The translations under genes were made by a program, and so were the position numbers. From Paraburkholderia sartisoli (GTDB lineage: Bacteria; Pseudomonadota; Gammaproteobacteria; Burkholderiales; Burkholderiaceae): 64,000 nucleotides of DNA. The notes below the pieces were generated by a model. That model worked only from the letters and a program-made list of their open reading frames with translations. It did not search any database and had not been told where the DNA came from. Positions 7,891 to 16,572 of this stretch are shown here, in pieces. The stretch covers positions 310,001-374,000 of the forward strand of contig NZ_FNRQ01000003.1 in assembly GCF_900107685.1 (NCBI RefSeq), in the 5' to 3' direction. How positions within the stretch are numbered: the first letter of the stretch is position 1; each line of letters opens with the position of its first letter.

Positions 7891-8742
7891 ATGCCCGTAG
7901 TTGTCGACTCGCACACTCACGCAATTTCCCCGGATAAACAGCGTTATCCGCTTGCTCCGGTTGGCGGACACCAGTCGGAATGGTCGACGCAACGTCCCGT
8001 TAGTTTCGAAGGGTTGCTTGCTTCGATGGACGAAGCCGGCATCGACCGCGCCGTGGTCGTGCAAGCCTCCACGGTATATGGCAACGACAATAGTTATGTC
8101 GTCGAAGCGGTGCGCAGCCATCCCGACCGTTTCGCAGGCGTGTTCTCCGTCGACGTGCTGGCGAGCGACGCCGTCACGCAGATGCAGCGCTGGCTCGACG
8201 CGGGCCTCTCGGGGCTGCGTCTCTTCACGACCGGCAGCACGATGCCCGGCCAGGCCGGCTGGCTCGACGACGAACGCTCGTTCCCCGTGTGGGAATACGC
8301 GCAGCGCCACCATGTGTCGATCTGTCTGCAGATGACCGCGCAGGGCATTCCCGCGCTTCTGAACATGCTCGCGCGCTTTCCGGACATCCGCGTGCTGCTC
8401 GACCATCTCGCGCGTCCCGAGCTCGCGGGCGGCCCGCCCTATGCAGCCGCCGCCTCGCTCTTTGGCCTCGCGTCGCATCAGGGCGTGTATCTGAAGCTCA
8501 CGAACCGCACGATCGCCGAAGCCGCGCGCGGCGCGTCGACGCCCGCTGCGTTCTTTCCTCGCGTACTCGAAGCGTTCGGCGCACATCGCATCGCGTGGGG
8601 CTCGAATTTCCCGGCTGCCGAAGGCGCGCTGCCGCGACTGCTCGCCGACGCCCGCGAAAGCCTGTCGATGCTGCCCGCCGATGCGCGCGAAGCGATCTTC
8701 GGCGGCACCGCGCGCACGATTTATCCGCCGCTTGCCGCTTGA
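7891..8742 (+). CDS. Amidohydrolase-2 family protein (2-pyrone-4,6-dicarboxylate lactonase-like)
   Basis: Metal-dependent hydrolase of 283 aa in the TIM-barrel amidohydrolase superfamily. The metal-binding DSHTH is at residues 6-10, VVVQASTVYGNDN follows strand 2, LLDHLARP carries a barrel histidine and AWGSNFPA holds the late aspartate/asparagine region. Relatives open lactones or decarboxylate aromatic acids (LigI, galactarolactone isomerase, sulfomuconolactonase). CAGGAG precedes the ATG. It is the first gene of a rightward operon with a dihydroxyphthalate-decarboxylase-like protein and a DctA-like carrier, suggesting breakdown of an aromatic or sugar acid; the exact substrate cannot be read from the sequence. 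GSN in place of the more usual GSD/GTD motif is worth noting. Confidence 0.85.
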   Translation: MPVVVDSHTHAISPDKQRYPLAPVGGHQSEWSTQRPVSFEGLLASMDEAGIDRAVVVQASTVYGNDNSYVVEAVRSHPDRFAGVFSVDVLASDAVTQMQRWLDAGLSGLRLFTTGSTMPGQAGWLDDERSFPVWEYAQRHHVSICLQMTAQGIPALLNMLARFPDIRVLLDHLARPELAGGPPYAAAASLFGLASHQGVYLKLTNRTIAEAARGASTPAAFFPRVLEAFGAHRIAWGSNFPAAEGALPRLLADARESLSMLPADAREAIFGGTARTIYPPLAA

Positions 8743-8771
8743 GCCGTCCGCTTCGAACGAAACAGGAACAC

Positions 8772-9689
8772 ATGACAGTGAACCCCGCTACGCAACCGCT
8801 GCGCCTGAAGACCGCGCTAAAAACCTATCCGCACACCCGGGCGTTGAAAACCGGCGAGCTGAGCGCCCCCGCCGTCGAACTGATCTTCGAGAACGTCGAG
8901 CCGATTTATCGCGCGTTCGCACCGATGGCACGCAACCAGGTCTATGACGTCAGCGAAATGGCGATCGTTACGTATCTGCAGGCGAAGGCCTATGGAAAAC
9001 CGGTCGTGCTGTTGCCCGCGGTCGTCGCCGCGCGCTTTCAGCAGGGCTGCATTGTTTATAACGCGCGGCGCGGCAAGCTCGACGTGGGCAGTCTCGCGGG
9101 CAAGAAAGTCGGCGTGCGGGCCTACTCGCAAACCACCGGCATGTGGGTGCGCGCCATTCTCGCGCAAACTTACGGCGTGCGGCCCGAACAGATCGAATGG
9201 GTCACAATCGAAGATGCGCATCTCGCGGAGTATCGCGATCCCCCTTTCGTGCGCCGCGCCGAACCGGACAAGCAACTGTTGCCGATGCTTCGCGCAGGTG
9301 AACTCGATGCCGCCATTCTCGGCAACGATTTGCCAGACGAACCGGGGATCGAGCCGCTGATCGACAATGCGGCCGCCGCCGACCACGCGTGGTACGCCAT
9401 TCATCGTTACGTTCCGGTCAATCACGTCGTCGTGGTGACGAAGGCGCTGGCCGACGCGCACCCACACGCCGTGCGCGCGGTGTACGACCTGCTGTGCCGC
9501 GGCAAGGCATCGGTCGCCGCGGAGAATCCCGGCAAGCCGGACAAGCTGCTGCTCGGCTACGACGCGCTGCGCGGACCGCTCGAGGAAACCCTTGCGTTCT
9601 GCGAGCAGCAGCGATTGTTGCCGTGCAAGCTGACTGTCGATGAAATCTTCGCCGACAGCCTCGGCATTCTGGGCGACGCCGCGCGCTAA
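8772..9689 (+). CDS. 4,5-dihydroxyphthalate decarboxylase-like protein (NMT1/periplasmic-binding fold)
   Basis: 305-aa protein beginning LRLKTALKTYPHTRALKTGE, with the conserved DVSEMAIVTYL, GKKVGVRAYSQTTGMWVR and IEDAHLAEYR segments that I recall from Pht5, the 4,5-dihydroxyphthalate decarboxylase of phthalate catabolism. This family has the fold of periplasmic binding proteins but no signal peptide is visible here, which fits a cytoplasmic enzyme. It starts at ATG 8772, 29 bases after the amidohydrolase gene, and lies upstream of a carboxylate carrier. A decarboxylase for an aromatic dicarboxylate is the best guess; a binding role cannot be excluded. Confidence 0.8.
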   Translation: MTVNPATQPLRLKTALKTYPHTRALKTGELSAPAVELIFENVEPIYRAFAPMARNQVYDVSEMAIVTYLQAKAYGKPVVLLPAVVAARFQQGCIVYNARRGKLDVGSLAGKKVGVRAYSQTTGMWVRAILAQTYGVRPEQIEWVTIEDAHLAEYRDPPFVRRAEPDKQLLPMLRAGELDAAILGNDLPDEPGIEPLIDNAAAADHAWYAIHRYVPVNHVVVVTKALADAHPHAVRAVYDLLCRGKASVAAENPGKPDKLLLGYDALRGPLEETLAFCEQQRLLPCKLTVDEIFADSLGILGDAAR

Positions 9690-9768
9690 CGCGGCATTAG
9701 CGCTGCATCCGTCCGTTTTACGATTCACGAGCGAACCCGAGTTCGCCGCCGCTTGACAAGGAGACATC

Positions 9769-11136
9769 ATGAGCTTGCCCGGCAAGTCCGCCGACACGAA
9801 ACCCAGGGCACGTCAGCCGTTCTATCGCGACCTGTCCTTCCAGGTGCTGGCCGGCATGGCATTGGGCATCGCCACGGGCTACGTCTTCCCGAAGTTCGGC
9901 ATCAATCTGCAGCCCGTTGGCGACGCCTTCATCCGCATCATCCAGATGCTGATCGGACCGATCATCTTCTGCACCGTGTGCAGCGGTATCGCGGGCATCA
10001 GCGACTTCAGGAAAGTCGGGCGCGTGGCGATCAAGGCGCTCTTCTATTTCGAAGTGGTGACGTCGCTCGCCCTGGTGATCGGCCTCGTGGTCATCAATGT
10101 GCTCAAGCCCGGTGTCGGCATGAACGTGGACATGCACAGCGTACATTCCGCCGTCGTCGACGCGTACGCCGCGAAAGCACATCACGTCGTCACGACGAGT
10201 GAATTCCTGCTGAACGTGATCCCGCACACGGCGATCAGCGCGTTCGCCGGCGGCGACGTGCTGCAGGTGCTGTTCTTCTCGGTGCTGTTCGCATTCGGCC
10301 TCGCGGCCATCGGCGAGCGCGCACGGCCGGCGTTGAACCTGATCGACGCGATGTCGGGTTCACTCTTCTGGATCATCGGCCTCACGATGAAGATCGCGCC
10401 GCTCGCCGCGTTTGGCGCGATCGCCTTCACGGTCAGCAAGTTCGGCTTCGGCACGCTGCTCTCGCTCGGCAAGCTCGTGCTCGAGTTCTATCTGACCTGC
10501 GCGCTCTTCATCGTGCTGATTCTCTGGCCGATAGCGAAAGTCAACGGCTTCAGCCTGCTGCGCCTGATGCGCTACATCGGCGCGGAGTTGCTGCTCGTGA
10601 TCGGCACGAGTTCGTCGGAGACGGTTTTCCCGCAACTGATCGACAAGCTCGAACGGCTCGGCTGCGAAAAATCGGTGGTGGGGCTGGTTTTGCCGACTGC
10701 GTACACGTTCAATCACGACGGCACCTGCCTGTATTTCGCCGCGGCGGCCGTGTTTCTCGCGCAGGCCACCAACACGCCGATGAACTGGCACGACCAGCTG
10801 GTGCTGCTCGCCGTGCTGCTGCTCACGTCGAAGGGCGCGGCAGGCGTGTCCGGTGCGGCGATTGCCGTGCTGGCCGCGACGCTCACCGCGTCGAACACGA
10901 TTCCGGTCGAATCGATCGCCCTGATTCTCGGCATTCACAAGGCGATGTCGAGCAGCTTTGTGTTCGTCAACATCGTCGGCAACAGCGTGGCGACCATCGT
11001 GGTGGCGAACTGGGAAAAGGCGCTCGACCGCGTCGCGCTACACCATGAACTGAAAACCGGCTTCAGGCCGGTCGACCCGCCGCCTGCCGGGCGCCTCAGC
11101 CAGACCCAGACGAGCGGCGGCCAGGCAGGCGGCTAG
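9769..11136 (+). CDS. DctA-like dicarboxylate/amino-acid:cation symporter (SLC1 fold) with altered substrate site
   Basis: 455-aa inner-membrane carrier of the glutamate/C4-dicarboxylate symporter family. Hairpin 1 GTSSSE, the TM7 segment TFNHDGT, hairpin 2 SKGAAGVSGAA and the TM8 motif NIVGNSVATIVVANWE are all present. In TM8 the usual DctA segment GIDRFMSEARALTN reads GIHKAMSSSFVFVN, so the aspartate and the arginine that contacts the substrate carboxylate (R397 in GltPh) are replaced by His and Phe. TM7 also has NHDGTCLYF instead of the common NLDGTxIY. ACAAGGAGACATC precedes the ATG. It probably imports the acid degraded by the two upstream enzymes, not succinate or malate. Confidence 0.9.
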   Translation: MSLPGKSADTKPRARQPFYRDLSFQVLAGMALGIATGYVFPKFGINLQPVGDAFIRIIQMLIGPIIFCTVCSGIAGISDFRKVGRVAIKALFYFEVVTSLALVIGLVVINVLKPGVGMNVDMHSVHSAVVDAYAAKAHHVVTTSEFLLNVIPHTAISAFAGGDVLQVLFFSVLFAFGLAAIGERARPALNLIDAMSGSLFWIIGLTMKIAPLAAFGAIAFTVSKFGFGTLLSLGKLVLEFYLTCALFIVLILWPIAKVNGFSLLRLMRYIGAELLLVIGTSSSETVFPQLIDKLERLGCEKSVVGLVLPTAYTFNHDGTCLYFAAAAVFLAQATNTPMNWHDQLVLLAVLLLTSKGAAGVSGAAIAVLAATLTASNTIPVESIALILGIHKAMSSSFVFVNIVGNSVATIVVANWEKALDRVALHHELKTGFRPVDPPPAGRLSQTQTSGGQAGG

Positions 11137-11230
11137 CAACACATGCCGCAACGCCGGTAGCGCAGACGGGCGAGCGCCGCCGGATCAGCCGGAAGCCAGT
11201 AATCCAGGCTGAAAATACAAGGTTTATTTA

Positions 11231-11249
11231 GCCATACGAATCATATGGC
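11231..11249. promoter_or_regulatory. Dyad upstream of the porin gene, candidate LysR-type binding site
   Basis: GCCATA-N7-TATGGC, an interrupted perfect dyad 59 bases before the porin start. Its ATA-N7-TAT core has the T-N11-A geometry of LysR boxes, so the tandem-HTH regulator at 6512-7747 is a possible binder. No sequence match to the dyad at 7796 is seen. Confidence 0.4.
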
Positions 11250-11307
11250 GAGGCTCGCCATTGCCAGGTGTTTTACAACATATAACATGAGACCGGAGAC
11301 AATTACC

Positions 11308-12345
11308 ATGAGAAACAAGGTTTGGAGAACCATTGGATGTGTGTCGGCCACGGCCGGCGCACTGGGCGCAATGCCCGCCCACGCGCAATCGAGCGTCCAG
11401 CTATACGGTACGGTAGACGGCGGTGTCCGCTATCAGACGAATGCGGCAAAAGGCGGCGGCTCGATAACGACGATGAATTCGAACGGCTACTACAGTTCGA
11501 ACAAACTCGATTTCCGCGCAAAGGAAGACCTGGGTGGCGGCTGGAACGCGCACTTCCTGCTGGAGAGCGGCTTTAACCTGGGCAACGGGCAGTTCGACAA
11601 CACCACCGGCACGGAATTCAACCGGCAGGCGTTCGTCGGCATCGGAAACGCGAAGTACGGATCGCTCGATCTCGGCCGCCAGTACACGATCGCGCACGAC
11701 ATCATCAGTATCTACGATCCGTTCTCGTTCCACTTCACGCCGATCATTCCGTTGACGACCGCCTCGGACGGCACGCGCAACAACAACGACACCAAGTACA
11801 AGAACGTCTTCGGCCCGTTGCTGTTCGAGGTGGACAACTCGTTCGGCGGCGTCGCAGGCGATTTCAGCAGCGGGGCCACGCGCGCCGTCGGCGTGAGCTA
11901 CGGCGAGGGTCCGGTCAGCGTCGGCGGCGTGTACGGGCACCGCAACATCCTGACCGGCACGAACTATCTCAGCGACAGCTACTACATGGTCGGCGCAGGC
12001 TACAGGATTGGCCCGGTGCGCCTCTCGGGTGGCTTCATGTCCGAGGACCTGCAAAATCCGGCCGCACCGCACCAGGTGACGAATAACGGCTTCGGCGGTC
12101 TGTCGTGGACCATCACGCCGTTGCTGGTCTTCCGCGGTGGCTACTATCAGACCACCGTGTCGAACGACAAGGCGAACCGCCGTGGCCTGTCGGTGCTCTC
12201 ACTCGCCTACCTGCTGTCGAAACGCACCACGCTCTACAGCGAATTCGATTACACCTCGTACAAACACGCGGTGGTCAGCACGCTCAATCCGAACGGCAAG
12301 TCCAGTCAGACAGCGTTCACCGTCGGTATCGATCACCTGTTCTAG
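11308..12345 (+). CDS. Gram-negative trimeric porin (OmpC/Omp32-like)
   Basis: 345-aa outer-membrane beta-barrel. A signal peptide ends at AHA-Q near residue 26 and is followed by SSVQLYGTVDGGVRY, the first strand typical of Burkholderiales porins; the chain ends in the aromatic DHLF, the outer-membrane insertion signal. Internal motifs FRAKEDLGGGW and LLESGFN are family hallmarks. ATG at 11308 is preferred because GGAG precedes it. It follows the DctA-like gene by 171 bases on the same strand and likely serves the same substrate across the outer membrane, possibly from its own promoter with the dyad at 11231. Confidence 0.93.
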   Translation: MRNKVWRTIGCVSATAGALGAMPAHAQSSVQLYGTVDGGVRYQTNAAKGGGSITTMNSNGYYSSNKLDFRAKEDLGGGWNAHFLLESGFNLGNGQFDNTTGTEFNRQAFVGIGNAKYGSLDLGRQYTIAHDIISIYDPFSFHFTPIIPLTTASDGTRNNNDTKYKNVFGPLLFEVDNSFGGVAGDFSSGATRAVGVSYGEGPVSVGGVYGHRNILTGTNYLSDSYYMVGAGYRIGPVRLSGGFMSEDLQNPAAPHQVTNNGFGGLSWTITPLLVFRGGYYQTTVSNDKANRRGLSVLSLAYLLSKRTTLYSEFDYTSYKHAVVSTLNPNGKSSQTAFTVGIDHLF

Positions 12346-12435
12346 GCGATCGTTTGAGCCAGCGGTTTTCCGCGGGATTTCGATTCCGCGGCGATGCAGC
12401 GTGCGGAGCGGGCGGATTGACAAGCGCCCGGCTCC

Positions 12436-13185
12436 TCAGGTTTTCGTCAGCGCCCCACGCTGCCGCACCGCCTCGAACAGACACACGCCGCTCGCCACCG
12501 AAACGTTCAGGCTTTCGACGCTGCCGGCCATCGGAATATGCATCACGATGTCGCACGTGTCGCGCGTGAGACGGCGCATGCCTTCGCCTTCGGCGCCCAT
12601 CACGATCGCCACAGGACCATCCAGTTTCGTTTCGTAGAGTTCCGCCGACGCCTCGCCCGACGTGCCCACGATCCACACGCCCGCATCCTTCAGTTCACGC
12701 AACGCGCGCGCGAGGTTCGTGACCGTGATGTACGGCACCGTATCGGCGGCGCCGCTCGCCACTTTCGCCGCCGTCGCATTGAGACCGACCGCGCGATCGC
12801 GCGGGGCGATCACGGCATGCGCGCCGGCCGCGTCGGCGACGCGCAGGCACGCGCCCAGGTTGTGCGGATCGGTCACGCCGTCGAGCACGAGCAGCAGCGC
12901 CGGACCGTTGATGCCGTCGAGCAGTTCGGCGAGATTCTGCGCGAGCGGCATGTCGCCCGCACGCGCGACCACGCCCTGGTGGCGCTCGGTGTGCGCGAGG
13001 CCCCACAGACGCGTTTCGTCGGCGGCAATCAGGCGCACGCCCGCTTCTTTCGCCACATGCAGGAACTCCGTCATGCGGCGGTCCTTACGCGTCGCGTCGT
13101 AGTACACCTCTTCGACCGACGATGCGTCGTGCCGCATGCGTGCGGTCACTGCGTGGAAACCGTATAGAACCTTGAGACGTGACAT
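12436..13185 (-). CDS. rlmB: 23S rRNA (guanosine-2'-O-)-methyltransferase RlmB
   Basis: SAM-dependent 2'-O-methylation of G2251 in 23S rRNA. The 249-aa protein has the N-terminal L30e-like substrate domain (KVLYGFHAV) and the SPOUT knot with its three motifs: [24 protein letters not shown] and [15 protein letters not shown]. Length and start are normal for the family. It lies 218 bases downstream of rnr on the same strand, the rnr-rlmB order known from many proteobacteria, and converges with the porin gene. Confidence 0.95.
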   Translation of the reverse strand: MSRLKVLYGFHAVTARMRHDASSVEEVYYDATRKDRRMTEFLHVAKEAGVRLIAADETRLWGLAHTERHQGVVARAGDMPLAQNLAELLDGINGPALLLVLDGVTDPHNLGACLRVADAAGAHAVIAPRDRAVGLNATAAKVASGAADTVPYITVTNLARALRELKDAGVWIVGTSGEASAELYETKLDGPVAIVMGAEGEGMRRLTRDTCDIVMHIPMAGSVESLNVSVASGVCLFEAVRQRGALTKT

Positions 13186-13272
13186 GACTGGACAACCTTT
13201 GATTGAGCGAAGCTGCGTTGCGCTTCGAATGCGCCCGCCTGCATGGACGGCACGTCAGGCGCCGCGCCAGCA

Positions 13273-13300
13273 AAAACGGAAAACGGAAAACGGAAAACGG
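13273..13300. repeat. Heptanucleotide tandem repeat (AAAACGG)4
   Basis: Four exact copies of AAAACGG followed by AAAAAC, in the spacer between rnr and rlmB. Copy number may vary between strains. No function is evident; on the transcribed strand it is a run of CCGTTTT units. Confidence 0.9.
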
Positions 13301-13371
13301 AAAAACAGACAACGCGCAACCGGCATCGATCACGATGCCGGCTGCGCGCTGCACACCTCATCGGGCGCGTC

Positions 13372-13394
13372 GACCTCCGGTTACGCCGGAGGTC
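13372..13394 (-). terminator. Stem-loop after rnr
   Basis: GACCTCCGG-TTACG-CCGGAGGTC, a perfect nine-base stem just beyond the rnr stop. There is no T run, so it is more likely an RNA-stabilising or weak termination hairpin than an intrinsic terminator; rlmB could be read through. Confidence 0.4.
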
Positions 13395-13403
13395 GGTCGC
13401 CTC

Positions 13404-15860
13404 TTATCGCTTCTTGCGCGCCTGTGTCCTCGACGCCGGTTTCGCGGACGGAGAAGCACTGCGCTTTTTCGCCGCGCCGCCGCGTGCATCGCGCGCTTCC
13501 TTCACTGCCGCGCTGGCTGCGGGCGCGGCTTTCTTGCGGCGGCCACCTTCGACCGGCGGCAATGAACGCACACGTGGACCGCCGTCGATATCGCCCTTCT
13601 CGGCGAGCGCCGGACGGCTCGACGGCGCCTTGATCGGCGTATCGCGCACCAGACGAAAATCGATCTTGCGCGCATCGAGGTCGACGCGGCTCACCTGCAC
13701 CCGCACACGATCCGACAGACGGTAGCGAATGCCCGTGCGTTCGCCGCGCAGTTCGTTCTTGATCTCGTCGTACTGGAAGTAGTCGGAGCCGAGTTCGGTC
13801 ACATGCACGAGGCCCTCGATAAAGAGCGCATCGAGCTGCACGAAAATGCCGAACGACGTGACGCCGTTCACCATGCCGCCGTATTCTTCGCCGAGCTTGT
13901 CGCGCATGAAATAGCACTTGAGCCACGCTTCGACATCGCGCGACGCTTCGTCCGCGCGGCGCTCGTTCGACGAACAGTGCAGGCCCAGTTCTTCCCAGAT
14001 CGCGGTGTTCGAGCGGTTACGGTTGCGCTTTTCGTCGTCGGCCTGCTGCATGGCGCGCGCGCGCGGCGACAGCGCCGTGTTCAACGTGACGCCATGCGGC
14101 GTGCCCGGCTGATACTTGCGCCCCTGCAGGATCGCGTAGATCGCGCGATGCGTCAGCAGATCGGGGTAGCGGCGAATCGGGCTCGTGAAGTGCGCGTACG
14201 CCTCGTACGCCAGCCCGAAGTGGCCGATGTTGTCCGGGCTGTAGACGGCCTGCTGCATCGAGCGCAGCAGCATCGTCTGCAACATCTGCGCGTCGGGCCG
14301 GTCGCGGATCTGCGCCATCAATGCGGCATAGTCACTCGCGTGCGGCGTCTCGCCGCCGCCAAGCGAAAGACCCATGCCGCGCAGGAACGTGCGCAGGTTT
14401 TCGAGCTTTTCGGCCGTCGGCCCGGCGTGTACGCGATACAGGCCCGCGTGTTTGTTGCGCTTCATGAAGTCGGCCGCGCAGACGTTCGCGGCCAGCATGC
14501 ATTCCTCGATCAGCTTGTGCGCGTCGTTGCGGGTGCGCGGCACGATCTGCTCGATCTTGCCCTGCGCGTTGCAGACGATGTACGTCTCGGTCGTGTCGAA
14601 GTCGATCGCGCCGCGCTTCTGGCGCGCGGTGAAGAGCGACTTGTAGACGCCATGCAGGTTCTGCAGTTGCGGCAGCAACGCGGCACGGCGCGCAGCCTCC
14701 GGGCCTTTCGTGTTGGTCAGCACGGCGGCGACTTCAGTGTACGTCAGTCGCGCGGCGGAATGCATCACGCCCGGATAAAACTGGTACGCCTTGATCTCGC
14801 CGCGCGCGGTGATGACCATGTCGCACACCAGCACGCAGCGGTCGACGTGCGGATTCAGCGAGCACAGCCCGTTCGAGAGCTTCTCCGGCAGCATCGGGAT
14901 CACGCGGCGCGGGAAATACACCGACGTGCTGCGCTCGATCGCATCGACGTCGAGGCCGCTATCCGGATGTACGTAATGCGACACGTCCGCGATCGCGACG
15001 ATCAGGCGAAAGCCCTCGCCCCGGCCGACGGTAATGGGCTCGCAGTACACGGCATCGTCGAAGTCGCGCGCGTCTTCGCCGTCGATCGTCACGAGCGGCA
15101 CGTCGCGCAGATCGATGCGATGGCGGACGTCCGCGGGGCGCACCTCGTCGGGCAGCTTCGCGGCGTCTTCGAGCGCGGCCAGACTGAATTCGTGCGGCAC
15201 GCCGTACTTGCGCACGGCGATTTCGATTTCCATGCCCGGATCGTCGATATCGCCAAGCACCTCGACCACGCGACCGAGCGGCTGTGAGTGACGGCTCGGA
15301 AAATCCGTCAGCTCGACCACCACGACCTGCCCGACGCGCGCTTTCTTCGTGTTCTGCGTGATCAGGATGTCGTGGCCGATGCGCTTGTCTTCGGGCGCCA
15401 CGATGAGCGCGCCGTTCTCGTTCAGGAGCCGCCCGATCACGCGGCGGTTCGCGCGGTCCGTGACCTCGACGATATGACCTTCGGGCCGGCCGCGCCGGTC
15501 GTAACCGACGATGCGCGCGAGCACGCGGTCGTTGTGCATGACCTTCTGCATCTCGCCCGTCGGCAGGAACAGGTCGTCCTGGCCGTCATCGCGAATCAGG
15601 AAGCCGTAGCCGTCGCGATGGCCCTGCACGCGGCCAGCGACGAAATTCGAGGGGTGCGTCAGTTGATAGTGGCCGCGCTGGTCGAGGCGGATCTGGCCGT
15701 CGCGCTCCATCGCCGCGAGGCGCTTGAAAAAACCTTCGCGCTCCTGGCGCTTGATCGACAGTGCCTCAGCGATGTCATTCGCGGCGAGCGGCGTTTCGCT
15801 CGTGCGCAGCACGCCGAGAATTTCTTCACGGCTCGGAATCGGATAGGGATATTTGCTCAA
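13404..15860 (-). CDS. rnr: Ribonuclease R
   Basis: Processive 3'-5' exoribonuclease for structured RNA, 818 aa with the chosen start (E. coli 813). Order of parts: N-terminal winged helix (REEILGVLRT), cold-shock domains (from about residue 75), RNB catalytic domain with the Mg-binding IDGEDARDFDDA at 259-270, an S1 domain (GMVNGVTSFGIFV) and a Lys/Arg-rich tail of about 70 residues. No ATG fits the conserved N terminus; TTG at 15860, just before SKYPYPIPSREE, is the best start, though it has no strong ribosome binding site and translation from another rare codon slightly upstream is possible. Confidence 0.93.
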   Translation of the reverse strand: MSKYPYPIPSREEILGVLRTSETPLAANDIAEALSIKRQEREGFFKRLAAMERDGQIRLDQRGHYQLTHPSNFVAGRVQGHRDGYGFLIRDDGQDDLFLPTGEMQKVMHNDRVLARIVGYDRRGRPEGHIVEVTDRANRRVIGRLLNENGALIVAPEDKRIGHDILITQNTKKARVGQVVVVELTDFPSRHSQPLGRVVEVLGDIDDPGMEIEIAVRKYGVPHEFSLAALEDAAKLPDEVRPADVRHRIDLRDVPLVTIDGEDARDFDDAVYCEPITVGRGEGFRLIVAIADVSHYVHPDSGLDVDAIERSTSVYFPRRVIPMLPEKLSNGLCSLNPHVDRCVLVCDMVITARGEIKAYQFYPGVMHSAARLTYTEVAAVLTNTKGPEAARRAALLPQLQNLHGVYKSLFTARQKRGAIDFDTTETYIVCNAQGKIEQIVPRTRNDAHKLIEECMLAANVCAADFMKRNKHAGLYRVHAGPTAEKLENLRTFLRGMGLSLGGGETPHASDYAALMAQIRDRPDAQMLQTMLLRSMQQAVYSPDNIGHFGLAYEAYAHFTSPIRRYPDLLTHRAIYAILQGRKYQPGTPHGVTLNTALSPRARAMQQADDEKRNRNRSNTAIWEELGLHCSSNERRADEASRDVEAWLKCYFMRDKLGEEYGGMVNGVTSFGIFVQLDALFIEGLVHVTELGSDYFQYDEIKNELRGERTGIRYRLSDRVRVQVSRVDLDARKIDFRLVRDTPIKAPSSRPALAEKGDIDGGPRVRSLPPVEGGRRKKAAPAASAAVKEARDARGGAAKKRSASPSAKPASRTQARKKR

Positions 15861-16115
15861 GGGCTTGTCGATGGTTTTTCTCGTTGCGTGGACATCGGTC
15901 GATGATGCGCTTCTGTACTGCGCCTGCAATTCAATGCCAGTTACTGCGTTGCCACTGCATTGACGCGGTTCGTGCAGCGTGCCCGGCGGGCGCGTTCCCC
16001 GTGCCAACGAACTACTGCTGCGAGGCATTCTAACACCCGTCCCGCACGCCACGCGGCGCTCAGAGCCCGGTGCGGCAAGGCGCTTCCACGCTCGCGCCGG
16101 ACTGTCGCAAAATGC

Positions 16116-16143
16116 TTGACACGATTATCGGGCCCGCTATAAT
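16116..16143 (+). promoter_or_regulatory. Consensus sigma-70 promoter of the first tRNA-Leu gene
   Basis: TTGACA (16116-16121), 16-base spacer, TATAAT (16138-16143): both hexamers match consensus exactly. The tRNA starts 26 bases after the -10 hexamer. Such a strong promoter is expected for a stable RNA gene. Confidence 0.9.
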
Positions 16144-16168
16144 TACACTCTTTGCTGCACACCCACCT

Positions 16169-16253
16169 GCCCAGGTGGCGGAATTGGTAGACGCACATGG
16201 TTCAGGTCCATGCGCCGCAAGGTGTGGAGGTTCGAGTCCTCTCCTGGGCACCA
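16169..16253 (+). tRNA. tRNA-Leu (anticodon CAG)
   Basis: 85 nt with encoded CCA. Acceptor stem GCCCAGG/CCTGGGC; anticodon stem CATGG/CCATG closing loop TTCAGGT with anticodon CAG; long variable arm; T-arm GGTTCGAGTCC. It decodes CUG, the dominant Leu codon at this GC content. Identical to the copy at 16454. Confidence 0.97.
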
Positions 16254-16259
16254 GATTCA

Positions 16260-16292
16260 AAAAGAAAACCACCTTCGGGTGGTTTTCTTTTT
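16260..16292 (+). terminator. Intrinsic terminator of the first tRNA-Leu gene
   Basis: Fourteen-base perfect stem AAAAGAAAACCACC with TTCG tetraloop, ending in CTTTTT, starting six bases after the tRNA CCA. Confidence 0.9.
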
Positions 16293-16405
16293 GTGAAACG
16301 CTTTCGCCCTGCTTCATGCTGTGTTCGATACAGGTTGAATCAATGCGATGGCGAATAGGGAAAAGCGTGGAAAAGCAGGTTGAAATCGAAGTTATGCTGT
16401 TCTGA

Positions 16406-16433
16406 TTGACACAATGTTTCAACCCGCTAGAAT
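16406..16433 (+). promoter_or_regulatory. Promoter of the second tRNA-Leu gene
   Basis: TTGACA (16406-16411), 16-base spacer, TAGAAT (16428-16433). It shows that the second copy is an independent unit and not a cotranscript of the first. Confidence 0.85.
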
Positions 16434-16453
16434 AGCGGGCTAGCTTGAAACGT

Positions 16454-16538
16454 GCCCAGGTGGCGGAATTGGTAGACGCACATGGTTCAGGTCCATGCGC
16501 CGCAAGGTGTGGAGGTTCGAGTCCTCTCCTGGGCACCA
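16454..16538 (+). tRNA. tRNA-Leu (anticodon CAG), second identical copy
   Basis: Same 85-nt sequence as the gene at 16169, including CCA, 285 bases downstream. It has its own promoter and terminator with different flanks, so the duplication covers the tRNA only. Probably dosage for the abundant CUG codon. Confidence 0.97.
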
Positions 16539-16572
16539 GCAGTTGTTCCGGCGTAAGCCGATGAAATTCGAG

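Noticed and set aside
12361..12395. CCGCGG-containing inverted repeat after the porin gene
   Set aside because: Short self-complementary motifs in GC-rich DNA and no T run; not called as a terminator.
16060..16536. Frames that seem to repeat a peptide, spanning both tRNA genes
   Set aside because: The repeated peptide is the translation of the two identical tRNA genes, not a protein.
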